Assembly (NCBI GenBank): GCA_004321905.1
Contig: SCQF01000053.1
Location: 41,921 to 105,920 of the forward strand
Length of the DNA: 64,000 nucleotides
Direction of reading: 5' to 3'
Origin: Verrucomicrobiota bacterium
GTDB taxonomy: Bacteria > Verrucomicrobiota > Kiritimatiellia > CAIQIC01
Part shown: piece by piece, positions 36,145 to 43,789 of the stretch
How the letters are laid out: the number at the start of each line of letters is the position of its first letter
Position numbering within the stretch: position 1 is the first letter of the stretch
The notes under the pieces: generated by a model
What the model saw: only the letters and a program-made list of their open reading frames with translations
Told to the model about the DNA's origin: nothing
The model's database searches: none
Position numbers and translations under genes: made by a program

Positions 36145-36163
36145 GAATCTCCAAGGGTTGGAA
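36145..36163. repeat. Degenerate palindrome at the end of the xylA remnant
   Basis: Core TCCAAGGGTTGGA with decayed outer arms. Single and uncertain. Confidence 0.4.
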
Positions 36164-36177
36164 GCGGCAATCCGGCG

Positions 36178-36345
36178 TTGGTAGTCGCCCTTGTTGGCAT
36201 CAAGGCTACCGAACAGGCCGGCACAACGCAGACACTCGCGGATGGTTATGCCGTTGATTTTCTGGACGGAATTATACCACTTGAAGGCCAGTGGGTTCCT
36301 GGACTTGGGACCTACGAAAGCGATTTTTCCAATCTTGGGGAAATA
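36178..36345 (-). pseudogene. xylA: Xylose isomerase remnant with large internal deletion
   Basis: On the minus strand an uninterrupted frame reads YFPKIGKIAF then VGPKSRNPLAFKWYN, the conserved beginning of xylose isomerase, and runs on within about 15 codons into GLFGSLDANKGDYQ, which corresponds to the family segment near residue 290-300 of about 440. Roughly 230-240 codons between the two parts and the C-terminus are gone. A TGA directly precedes the first residue, and no start codon is left. It lies 48 bp beyond the stop of the sugar porter gene on the same strand, in the place where xylA would belong in a xylose operon. A functional copy elsewhere in the genome cannot be excluded. Confidence 0.82.
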
Positions 36346-36392
36346 TCACGATGGCCGATGACGGGTTGCAGGCCACCGCCACTGATGGTCCA

Positions 36393-37784
36393 TTACTCAA
36401 TACCCAGCTCTTGCTGGATTTTTTCCAGCGTGATCCCTTTGGTTTCCGGCATAACGAGGATAACCCAGAACAGTTGTCCCACCATGAACAGCGCATAGCA
36501 GGCGAAGGCCATCCAGCCGGCGGCTGCCGCAATCATGGGGAACGTCCATGAAATAACGGCATTCATGCCCCAATGGGTAAAACTACCCAACGCCTGACCG
36601 CGGGCGCGTACGCGATTCGGAAAGATTTCGCTGATGAACACCCAGATTACCGCGCCCTGCCCGAAGCCGTGGGCCGCGATAAAGACCAACAGGCTCCCCA
36701 AAAGCAGCCTGCCGTTACCCCCCGTATAGAAGGCGTAGGCCGCGCCGCACAAGCCGATGATGTAACCGATGGAACCCAGCAGCATCAAACGACGCCGTCC
36801 AACGTGGTCAATGATCACCAAGGCGGCCATGGTGAAGACCATCATGGTGAACCCGATAATCACCGATTGCAACAGGGCCGACTCCACCCCGGCGCCTGCC
36901 ATTTTGAAAATCGTGGGGGTGTAATAGAGCACCGCATTGATGCCGGAAAGCTGATTGAACGCTCCCATCGCCACCGCGAGGAGGATCGGTTTGAGGTATT
37001 TCTTGCAATAGAAGGGTTCCTGCATGGTGTGGTGTGTGAGATCCAACGAGGCTTGGATGTCCTTGATTTCATCTTCCAAGTTGTCCGCGTCGGCACCGCA
37101 TTGCTCCAGCACGCCACGCGCTTCATCCACCCGTTGTTTGGCGATGAGCCAACGTGGACTTTGCGGTGTGAAGAACAGCAGGAAGAAAAAGGCCGCGGCG
37201 GGGAGCGCCTGCACCCCGTACATCCAGCGGTACTGCAACTCACCGAGCATGGCGCCAGCCAAGCTGCTAATCAAATAGTTGGAGAGGTAGGCCAGCAGAA
37301 TGCCGAAGACTACGTTGAATTGTGTGACGGCCACCAACCGTCCGCGATATTTGGCCGGCGAAATTTCTGCAATGTACATTGGCGAAACCACCGATGCACC
37401 GCCGACGGCCAAACCACCGAGAAAGCGGGAGATGAGGAAGGACCACCAGCTCCACGCTAACGCACAACCGATGGCGGATATGAAATAAAACGCCGCCAAA
37501 ACGAACAGGATGCTACGCCGACCAAACGCATCGGAGGGGCGCCCCACCGCGAGCGAGCCGATGATGGTGCCAATCAAGGCACTGGCTACCGTAAAACCCA
37601 GCAAAAAGGACGATAGCTGCCCTTCAGCGATGGTCGGAAAACTGGACTGTAGCTCGTGCGTGATTTGGGCCACAAACCCCGTTTTGAGCCAATCCGTCGT
37701 CCCCGAAATAACCGCTGTATCAAATCCAAAGAGCAACCCGCCTAAAGCCGCAATGATCGTTATGCCAAGTAATTTCCATTTCAT
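36393..37784 (-). CDS. MFS sugar/H+ symporter (sugar porter family, XylE-like)
   Basis: Twelve-helix inner-membrane importer of 463 residues. Sugar-porter signatures are all present: SLAVGRPSDAFGRR in loop 2-3, RFLGGLAVGGASVVSPMYIAE, ISPAKYRGRLV, PQSPRWLIAKQR in the central loop, QLSGINAVLYYTPTIF in helix 7 and the C-terminal PETKGITLEKIQQEL. Resemblance is to D-xylose and related hexose/pentose proton symporters; exact sugar is inferred from neighbouring xylR and xylB. It is divergent from xylR, sharing a 168-bp regulatory gap, and is followed by the xylA remnant. Confidence 0.9.
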   Translation of the reverse strand: MKWKLLGITIIAALGGLLFGFDTAVISGTTDWLKTGFVAQITHELQSSFPTIAEGQLSSFLLGFTVASALIGTIIGSLAVGRPSDAFGRRSILFVLAAFYFISAIGCALAWSWWSFLISRFLGGLAVGGASVVSPMYIAEISPAKYRGRLVAVTQFNVVFGILLAYLSNYLISSLAGAMLGELQYRWMYGVQALPAAAFFFLLFFTPQSPRWLIAKQRVDEARGVLEQCGADADNLEDEIKDIQASLDLTHHTMQEPFYCKKYLKPILLAVAMGAFNQLSGINAVLYYTPTIFKMAGAGVESALLQSVIIGFTMMVFTMAALVIIDHVGRRRLMLLGSIGYIIGLCGAAYAFYTGGNGRLLLGSLLVFIAAHGFGQGAVIWVFISEIFPNRVRARGQALGSFTHWGMNAVISWTFPMIAAAAGWMAFACYALFMVGQLFWVILVMPETKGITLEKIQQELGIE

Positions 37785-37854
37785 GATGCTTCCTTGTTAC
37801 TGGTAATTATTTCGATGCTTTTACCTGCTTCTGCGTGTGATTCCCAGAGACAAA

Positions 37855-37884
37855 TTTGCGGCAGATCAGCGCCATTTTGCGCCA
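37855..37884 (+). promoter_or_regulatory. Candidate XylR operator in the xylR/transporter gap
   Basis: TTTGCGGCA (37855-37863) and TTTGCGCCA (37876-37884), direct repeats with a 21-bp phase. A further CTTGCGTCA lies at 37911-37919. The pattern matches the pair upstream of the hydrolase run (21867-21896, opposite strand). Confidence 0.55.
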
Positions 37885-37952
37885 AAGTGGCTGGTGGTCA
37901 AACTTGCGCGCTTGCGTCAGCAATCCGACCCTGCCAAACTGCGTCGGTAAAC

Positions 37953-39125
37953 ATGATGCAATTGCCGCATATTGCCGTTTTATTGGAGACTTCAATCGAA
38001 TATGGACGGGGGCTGCTCCGTGGGATTGCGCGCTACTCACAACTGCACGGACCATGGTCGCTTTTAATTCTGCCCGGCGGTATGGATCAACAACTTCCCG
38101 CCCCAAGCTCACCCGGCTTTTCTGGAGTGATCGCCCGAATCTCGACACCAGCCCTGGCTCGGGCATTAAAAAAGAACGGCGTGCCCGTTGTGGCACTAGG
38201 GGCCTCCACGGACGAGATGGCGGCCGCCATTGCGCATTGCGGTTTTAGCGAATTACAAACCGAAGATGTCGCCATTGCGCGATTGGCCGCGGCGCATCTG
38301 ATCGAGCGCGGATTCCGACATTTCGCGTTTTGCGGCTTTCCGTGCTGCCCGTGGTCACGAATCCGCGAGCAAACGTTTGCCGAGACCATTCGTAAACACG
38401 GGTTCCGTTGTGAAATTCTCGATGCCACCACGACCGCTTCAGGGCGGGTTTGGGAACATCGTCCCGCGCGGCTTTCGGCCTGGCTCAAGTCGCTACCGCA
38501 CCCGGTCGGGATCATGGCGTGCAATGACGTGTGCGGCTGCGAGGTCTTGCAGGCTTGCAGTCTGGCCGGTCTGCGCGTGCCGGAGGAGGTTGCGGTTGTG
38601 GGTGCGGATAACGACGAACTGTTGTGCGAGACCGCTGCCACGCCACTGTCCAGCGTAACCTTTGACCTCGTAAAAACCGGTTACGAAGCCGCAGCGTTGT
38701 TAGGGCGGTTAATGCGGTCACCCGCGCCCCGCCAGCGGCAGATTATTCCTGTTAAACCGTTGCATGTGGTGGTGCGGCGTTCCAGTGATGTACTGGCCCA
38801 GAACGATCCGGTGGTCGCCTTGGCTTTGAGCTTTATCCGCGACCATGCGGGCCGGAATATTGGGGTACCCGATGTGATCCAAGCCACCGGTCTCGCGCGG
38901 CGAACGCTCGAACGCCGGTTCAGCCAATACGTGGGACATTCCGTCCACACGGAAATTATTCGATGCCGTTTGGAACGCGCCAAGCGTTTGCTCCGCGAAA
39001 CCGGCCTACCCATCTACCGCGTCGCCGAAGAAGCCGGTTTCGGTGAACTGCGCACCATGAATCGCGCCTTTCTACAGCACGATGACCGTCCACCTGGGTA
39101 CTATCGTGCAAGATCAGACAGCTAA
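37953..39125 (+). CDS. xylR: XylR-type transcription regulator (LacI-like sensor plus AraC DNA-binding domain)
   Basis: A 390-residue two-part regulator. Residues 1-270 form a periplasmic-binding-protein/LacI-like sugar sensor (HIAVLLETSIEYGRGLLRGI, VPEEVAVVGADNDELLCE); residues about 285-385 form an AraC HTH domain (PDVIQATGLARRTLERRF, VAEEAGFGELRTMNRAF). This is the XylR layout, binding xylose and activating transcription. Start chosen at the ATG pair 37953/37956 because HIAVLLE begins the sensor; the open frame extends to 37794 without family residues. Its 3' end overlaps the convergent xylB stop by 4 bases. Confidence 0.9.
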   Translation: MMQLPHIAVLLETSIEYGRGLLRGIARYSQLHGPWSLLILPGGMDQQLPAPSSPGFSGVIARISTPALARALKKNGVPVVALGASTDEMAAAIAHCGFSELQTEDVAIARLAAAHLIERGFRHFAFCGFPCCPWSRIREQTFAETIRKHGFRCEILDATTTASGRVWEHRPARLSAWLKSLPHPVGIMACNDVCGCEVLQACSLAGLRVPEEVAVVGADNDELLCETAATPLSSVTFDLVKTGYEAAALLGRLMRSPAPRQRQIIPVKPLHVVVRRSSDVLAQNDPVVALALSFIRDHAGRNIGVPDVIQATGLARRTLERRFSQYVGHSVHTEIIRCRLERAKRLLRETGLPIYRVAEEAGFGELRTMNRAFLQHDDRPPGYYRARSDS

Positions 39126-40642
39126 AGCTGCGGGAATATCGCGCGCAGGGTTGGATAGAGCTGACGGTAGATCACATGGCGTTTAGTGTAGAAACGCGCA
39201 GATTTTGCGCTTGGCCGCAGCCGCTCCCGGACCGTCAGTGTTTGACGGCATGCCGCCGGTACACTCGGCCAAAGGCCGACACCGACACCACCGAGTAACG
39301 CGGCACCATAGGCCGCGGCATTCGGCGAATCCACGGTACAGGTTGTGGCGTTATAAATGTCGGTCTGTAGCTGTCGCCAAAAACGACTCTTGGCCCCGCC
39401 ACCACCACAACGGACTTCACTGACCTTCACGCCAAGCTCACGCATCAACATCACTTGATCAGCCATGCCGAAGGTGACCCCTTCCATCACCGCGCGTGCC
39501 ATGGCGGCGCGACCGTGACGGCGGCTCAATCCGATCCAGCCGGCCCGCGCCATTGGATCAGCGTGTGGGCAGCGCTCGCCATCAAGATAAGGCAGAAAAA
39601 ACAAGCCTTCGCATCCGGGCGGTACACGCGCTAGTTCGGCATTCATCAAATCAAAGACGTTGCGAGATTTTGGTCGCGCATCGGCATAAAGCAAAGCTTT
39701 GGCCCACTCGAACGAACCACCAGCGGAGAGCATACAGCCGAAGACACACCACTTGCCCGGTACAGCATGACAGAAACTTTGCAACACGCCGGCAGGGTTT
39801 GGCACCATTTTTTCGGCGTGCGCAAAAATGACACCGCTCGTCCCGAGCGTTGCCGAGACGATGCCCTCCTCCACCACACCCATGCCAACCGCGCCGGCGG
39901 GCTGGTCGCCCGCGCCACCAACCACCGGGATACCAGTGACAAGGCCTAACGCTTGCGCCGCCTCTGCGTTCAACGTACCGGTGACCTCAGGAGATTCATA
40001 GAGTTTTGGGAAAAGCTTCGCGTCAAGGTCGAGCTTGCGGAGCAGTGGCGCGCTCCAGCAGCGGTTTTTCACGTCGAGCAGTAGCGTGCCCGCGGCGTCG
40101 GAGAACTCGGAGGCATAGTCACCGGTCAGCAGATAGCGGATGTAATCCTTAGGCAGTAGCACCTGCCGGAGTTGCGGGAACCGTTTCGGCTCGTTATCGC
40201 GCAGCCAGAGAATTTTCGGTGCCGTGAAGCCCGTCAGTGCAACGTTATTAACCAACGCGATGAGGCCTTTGGCGCCGCCGGCCGCTGCGGTAATGTCCGC
40301 GCACTGCTGGGCGGTGCGTTGGTCGTTCCAGAGCAGCGCGTTGCGCAGCACCTTGCCGCGCTCGTCAAGGAAGACGCTGCCGTGCATCTGACCGGAAAGA
40401 CCGATGCCGGCAACTTCAGATGGCCTGAGGCCTGACTGACTCATGACGGCACGGCTGGTTTTGATCGTCGCCTGCCACCAGTCGGAAGGTGACTGTTCAT
40501 TCCAACCAGGCTTGGGCGAGTGGAGCGGATAGGCCGCTGTCGCCTCCGCCACGATCCGGCCATTGGCCGCAACCAGCAGCGTTTTGGTACTGCTGGTACC
40601 GATATCAACACCAAGCACAACGGGTTGTTTTTTCATGACCAT
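39122..40642 (-). CDS. xylB: Xylulokinase (FGGY carbohydrate kinase)
   Basis: Phosphorylates D-xylulose with ATP, feeding the pentose phosphate pathway. The 506-residue product has LGVDIGTSSTKTLLV at the start, the catalytic-Asp region SGQMHGSVFLDERG and LLWNDQRT, GGAGDQPAGAVGMG and the FGGY signature region around GVTFGMADQVMLMRELG, with GGGGAKSRFWRQ near the end. MxGQMHG spacing fits xylulokinase best among FGGY kinases. ATG at 40642 or 40636 (or TTG 40645) is possible; none has a Shine-Dalgarno, because the T-tract of the upstream aldolase terminator occupies that position. Confidence 0.9.
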   Translation of the reverse strand: MVMKKQPVVLGVDIGTSSTKTLLVAANGRIVAEATAAYPLHSPKPGWNEQSPSDWWQATIKTSRAVMSQSGLRPSEVAGIGLSGQMHGSVFLDERGKVLRNALLWNDQRTAQQCADITAAAGGAKGLIALVNNVALTGFTAPKILWLRDNEPKRFPQLRQVLLPKDYIRYLLTGDYASEFSDAAGTLLLDVKNRCWSAPLLRKLDLDAKLFPKLYESPEVTGTLNAEAAQALGLVTGIPVVGGAGDQPAGAVGMGVVEEGIVSATLGTSGVIFAHAEKMVPNPAGVLQSFCHAVPGKWCVFGCMLSAGGSFEWAKALLYADARPKSRNVFDLMNAELARVPPGCEGLFFLPYLDGERCPHADPMARAGWIGLSRRHGRAAMARAVMEGVTFGMADQVMLMRELGVKVSEVRCGGGGAKSRFWRQLQTDIYNATTCTVDSPNAAAYGAALLGGVGVGLWPSVPAACRQTLTVRERLRPSAKSARFYTKRHVIYRQLYPTLRAIFPQL

Positions 40643-40643
40643 C

Positions 40644-40676
40644 AAAAAAATGGGCTGGCGTATTTCGCCAGCCCAT
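40644..40676 (-). terminator. Intrinsic terminator of the aldolase gene, abutting the xylB start
   Basis: On the minus strand ATGGGCTGGCG pairs with CGCCAGCCCAT around AAATA, followed by a run of seven T. The xylB start codon begins at or within two bases of the end of the T-run. Confidence 0.9.
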
Positions 40677-40713
40677 TCATCAGTCGTATTGAACGTATCC
40701 GTTCACACGTGCT

Positions 40714-41667
40714 TTATTTTTTTGCAATAAAGGCACGAACGGCGTCGAGCTGCCCCGCGCTGCCAAGTTTCACGTTCTTCGCGGCGATGAACTTGGCGTA
40801 TTCCTTCATGAACACCTTTCCCGGAGGACGCAAGTCGAAGTTCGCCGGATCATCGCGGAACGCTTCGCGATGCACGCGGCACCACACCAGGCGACCGTCG
40901 GTATCAATGTTGATCTTGGTCACGCCCAATGTGGCGGCGCGCTTGAACTCGTCGGCATTCACGCCCTTGGCGCCCTTGAGTTGGCCGCCGGCGGCGTTGA
41001 TGCGCGCGACTTCGTCCTGCGGTACGCTGCTGGAGCCGTGCATGACCAGCGGGAAACCGGGTAGGCGCTTCTGGATTTCGGCGAGTACGTCGAAGTGCAA
41101 GCCCTGCGAGCCGCTGAACTTGAAGGCGCCGTGGCTGGTGCCGATCGCGCAGGCGAGGCTGTCGCAGCCGCTCTGCTTGACGAAAATTTCGGCTTCCTTC
41201 GGGTCGGTGAGGTGCGCATCGGCCTCGTTGACTGAAACGTGCTCCTCAACGCCGCCAAGCTTGCCGAGTTCCGCCTCGACCACGAGACCCTTGGCGTGGG
41301 CCGCATCCACGACGCGCTTGGTGATCTCAATGTTTTTTTGCAGCGGCTCCGCGCTGGCGTCAATCATCACGGAGCTATAGAACCCGCTGTTGATGCAATC
41401 CATGCAGGTCGCTTCGTCACCATGATCCAAGTGCACGGCGAAGATCGCGTCCGGGAAAATCTCGTTGGCCGTCTTGGTCATGGCCTCGAGCATTTTCTTG
41501 TTCGTATAGGAGCGCGCACCCTTGGAAAGCTGGATGATGAACGGCGCTTTGCTGTCCACGTTGCCCTGAAACAGCCCCATGGTTTGCTCCAGGTTGTTGA
41601 TGTTATAAGCCCCAATCGCATATTTGCCATAGGCATGCTGGAAGAGCTGTTTGGTTGTAACGATCAT
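40714..41667 (-). CDS. fba: Class II fructose-bisphosphate aldolase (fba-like)
   Basis: Zinc-dependent aldolase of 317 residues. Visible are AYNINNLEQTMG, the zinc-site FAVHLDHGDEATC (two His-region ligands), VVEAELGKLGG, GTSHGAFKF and PLVMHGSSSVPQ, then KINIDTDGRL. The layout and length fit fructose-1,6-bisphosphate aldolase; a tagatose- or other ketose-bisphosphate specificity cannot be excluded. It lies upstream of xylB on the same strand but is separated by a strong terminator, so it may be an independent unit or read through at low level. GAAAGGAATAC lies before the ATG. Confidence 0.88.
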   Translation of the reverse strand: MIVTTKQLFQHAYGKYAIGAYNINNLEQTMGLFQGNVDSKAPFIIQLSKGARSYTNKKMLEAMTKTANEIFPDAIFAVHLDHGDEATCMDCINSGFYSSVMIDASAEPLQKNIEITKRVVDAAHAKGLVVEAELGKLGGVEEHVSVNEADAHLTDPKEAEIFVKQSGCDSLACAIGTSHGAFKFSGSQGLHFDVLAEIQKRLPGFPLVMHGSSSVPQDEVARINAAGGQLKGAKGVNADEFKRAATLGVTKINIDTDGRLVWCRVHREAFRDDPANFDLRPPGKVFMKEYAKFIAAKNVKLGSAGQLDAVRAFIAKK

Positions 41668-41753
41668 GTATTCCTTTCATTGCGACCCTATATCGCAAAA
41701 GCCTGCGGAAGCATAAGCAAAAAAGCCCCGCCGTCAAGCTCAGCGTCGGGAGC

Positions 41754-41802
41754 TTTTCCAAGCCTTGGAAAAACACGTTTCAATTTTCCAAGGTTTGGAA
41801 AA
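41754..41802. repeat. Paired palindrome (aldolase/stress operon)
   Basis: Copies at 41754-41772 and 41784-41802; core centres 30 bp apart, the shortest spacing seen. The second copy ends one base before the stop codon of the last stress-operon gene. Confidence 0.9.
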
Positions 41803-42234
41803 TCAGCGCGGCGGAAACGCTGGCGGTCGGTCCGGCGGCAAACCGCGCGGTGGCGCGCCAGCGGCAAGGGGCGGATGGCGTTCCGCGACAAGCAGCCTGT
41901 ATTTCTTTTGCTGCTCCGGTCGCAGAAGTTTTTTCATTTGCTGATCGGATTCGCGCAAAATCCGTTCGGATTCGGGCGCGATGGTTTGTACGCGTAACCG
42001 CTCAAACTGTCGCCGCGTATCTTCCACAATGACGCGCACCAGCTTTTGTTGTGCCACATCCAAATCGAGGCGATGCGTCAAGTGCTGCACAATGAATTCG
42101 GCACCCGGCTGGATCGGCCCATGTAAGGCCTGACGGAAACGATGGGCCACGAAGCGGAAAGTCAGCAACGACCCCGCGGCCATCCCCAGCAGAAAGACCA
42201 CGAGAACACCCAGGATGATTTTTGTTTTATTCAT
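41803..42234 (-). CDS. Membrane-anchored periplasmic Spy/CnrX-like protein
   Basis: A 143-residue protein: one N-terminal membrane segment (IILGVLVVFLLGMAAGSLLTF, about 5-25), then a charged helical periplasmic region (about 35-115, LVRVIVEDTRRQFERLR, LLRPEQQKKYRLLV) reminiscent of the LTxxQ/heavy-metal-sensor family, and a proline-rich tail. ATG at 42234 overlaps the anti-sigma stop (ATGA). Last gene of a four-gene operon with an ECF sigma factor and a Spy-like protein; a role in sensing envelope stress or metal is inferred. Confidence 0.6.
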   Translation of the reverse strand: MNKTKIILGVLVVFLLGMAAGSLLTFRFVAHRFRQALHGPIQPGAEFIVQHLTHRLDLDVAQQKLVRVIVEDTRRQFERLRVQTIAPESERILRESDQQMKKLLRPEQQKKYRLLVAERHPPLAAGAPPRGLPPDRPPAFPPR

Positions 42235-42539
42235 GGCGTGGCACTCCCCGTCCAATGCGCGGCCAACGTTTGCTCCGTGGAAGCAATGGACACCCCTTGG
42301 GTAAAATCAGTTTCGGTGTTGTTCGGGGCCCACCAAGTCCACGCGGCCAATAGCAACACCAACGCGGCCAGCGCCGGCGCCAAGCGCCAACTCCACAGGC
42401 CCCACGCCGCGCCACGGTTCCGCTCATCCCGTAATCGCGCCAACAGGCGGGTCTCGAAACCGAACTCAACCGCCGCCGTATCCACCGGCGCGGCGCGCGC
42501 CGCGGCGAGCAGCTGATGCAGTTGTTCTTCGCTTTTCAT
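42231..42539 (-). CDS. Putative anti-sigma factor, single membrane span
   Basis: A 102-residue protein with a cytosolic helical N-terminus (residues 1-46, LHQLLAAARAAPVD), one membrane helix (about 52-68, LAPALAALVLLLAAWTWW) and a short periplasmic tail. No known anti-sigma motif is clear; the call rests on size, topology and its position directly after the ECF sigma gene, with a 4-base ATGA overlap at both ends. It would hold the sigma factor at the membrane until a signal arrives. Confidence 0.6.
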   Translation of the reverse strand: MKSEEQLHQLLAAARAAPVDTAAVEFGFETRLLARLRDERNRGAAWGLWSWRLAPALAALVLLLAAWTWWAPNNTETDFTQGVSIASTEQTLAAHWTGSATP

Positions 42540-43078
42540 GATTGCCTCTCCAAAATCTTCCGCAAAGCCTGTCGCGCCCTAAACGCGCGGACTTTCACAT
42601 TGCTCTCGCTCCAACCGGTCAGGTCCGCCACATCCTTCACGCTGCGCTCTTCCAATTCCAGCAGTGTAACCACCAACCGCTCATCAGGCCGCAGTCGCGC
42701 CAGCGCTACCGCCACAATTTCCCGCGCTTGCTCCGGCGCGGGACTTTCCTTCGCCACCATATCCAAGTTTTCCAGCGGCGTCAGTACCGCGTCGCGGCGC
42801 ACCCGCCGCAAATAGTCGTAACAAACCCGCACCGCAATCCGTATCAACCAATGTTCAAAGGGCGCGTCGTTTCGAAATCGCCGCAGATACCGCCACGCGT
42901 GTAAAAACGTTTCTTGTGCCAGATCGTCCAGCGCGTGGTGGTCGCGTGCAAAGCGAGCAGCCAAGCCGAGTACCCGGCGCTTATGCCGCCCGACCAACAC
43001 CGCGAACGCCCCGTCGTCGCCCGCGAGGGTCGCACAGACGAGGCGTTCATCGGTTGGCTCTTGTTGGGGCGCTGTCAT
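42536..43078 (-). CDS. ECF-type RNA polymerase sigma factor
   Basis: A 180-residue sigma70 group 4 protein. Region 2 (about 20-90) includes HHALDDLAQETFLHAWRYL, with the -10 recognition helix; region 4 (about 115-175) includes LEERSVKDVADLTGWSESNVKVRAFRAR, the -35 recognition HTH. Between them is only a short linker, as in ECF factors. The stop overlaps the anti-sigma start. It lies 12 bp downstream of a Spy-like gene on the same strand, so the sigma factor probably also drives this operon. Confidence 0.92.
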   Translation of the reverse strand: MTAPQQEPTDERLVCATLAGDDGAFAVLVGRHKRRVLGLAARFARDHHALDDLAQETFLHAWRYLRRFRNDAPFEHWLIRIAVRVCYDYLRRVRRDAVLTPLENLDMVAKESPAPEQAREIVAVALARLRPDERLVVTLLELEERSVKDVADLTGWSESNVKVRAFRARQALRKILERQS

Positions 43079-43090
43079 CGCGCCACAAGT

Positions 43091-43672
43091 TTACTGCTTT
43101 TCAGGCCGTTCGCCTACGGGCCCGTGTTCGTGCTCGGCTTTCATGCGGGCTTCCCGCTTCGCCTGCAGGTCTTTGGCCTTCTCCGCCTGTTCCGGCGTCA
43201 ATATCGCGCGGATTTCCTGTCCAATCTTCGCCCGCGCCACGGCGGCATCGGCTTCCAATCCTGCCAGTTTGGCCACTTGGTCGCGAATGGCCTGCTCATC
43301 CAGCGTATCCGCCATAATGAGCTTTTGTAGCGCCTGCCGCTCCGGCCCGATCTTCTCCATCATGGCTTGCCCTTCGGCCTTATGCGACTCCATGATCTCC
43401 TTGACCTTGGCCTTCTGCTCGTCGGAGAGGTTGAGTTGCTCGAACACATAACCCATGACCTTCCGCCCAATTTCTTCCCGTATACCCAGCGGGCCGGGGC
43501 CGTGCCGCATTTCACCACCACCCGGCCCCTCGTGCTTCTGGCACGTCGGACAGCCCTGCGGCTTCTTTGGTTCTGCACCAACCGCCTGATCATCTGCCGC
43601 ACGCGCCACACCCACCAACCCCAGCGCCGCGACAACCGCCGCGGCCAACCACGTTTGTTTGTTTTTGTTCAT
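43091..43672 (-). CDS. Periplasmic Spy/CpxP-like protein
   Basis: A 193-residue exported protein: signal peptide (about 1-25, LAAAVVAALGLVGVARA), a CPTC cysteine pair (about 41-44) in a Gly/His-rich stretch, then a long helical domain with LNLSDEQKAKVKEI and the family LTxxQ-type motif ILTPEQAEKAKDL. Such proteins act as periplasmic chaperones or metal-binding stress sensors (Spy, CpxP, ZraP). The CPTC pair and His-rich segment suggest metal or redox sensing (inference). First gene of the stress operon. Confidence 0.75.
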   Translation of the reverse strand: MNKNKQTWLAAAVVAALGLVGVARAADDQAVGAEPKKPQGCPTCQKHEGPGGGEMRHGPGPLGIREEIGRKVMGYVFEQLNLSDEQKAKVKEIMESHKAEGQAMMEKIGPERQALQKLIMADTLDEQAIRDQVAKLAGLEADAAVARAKIGQEIRAILTPEQAEKAKDLQAKREARMKAEHEHGPVGERPEKQ

Positions 43673-43726
43673 TGTAGGTCCCTTTCACCATCACCAGACG
43701 CCACCGGCCACCATTTGGTTACAACT

Positions 43727-43745
43727 TTTTCCAAGCCTTGGAAAA
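43727..43745. repeat. Single 19-bp palindrome upstream of folC
   Basis: One perfect copy, TTTTCCAAGCCTTGGAAAA, in the divergent gap between the Spy-like gene and folC. Confidence 0.93.
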
Positions 43746-43789
43746 CCCTCGTGGTTGACTCGCCCCAGCGCTCCATCTATTTTGCCGCC

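Noticed and set aside
36325..36342. Apparent palindrome copy (TTTTTCCAATCTTGGGGAAA)
   Set aside because: On the minus strand these bases encode FPKIGK of the xylA remnant, so the resemblance is best explained by coding sequence.
36124..36498. 124-codon plus-strand frame between corA and the sugar porter
   Set aside because: It is antisense to the xylA remnant and runs into the porter gene; no protein features.
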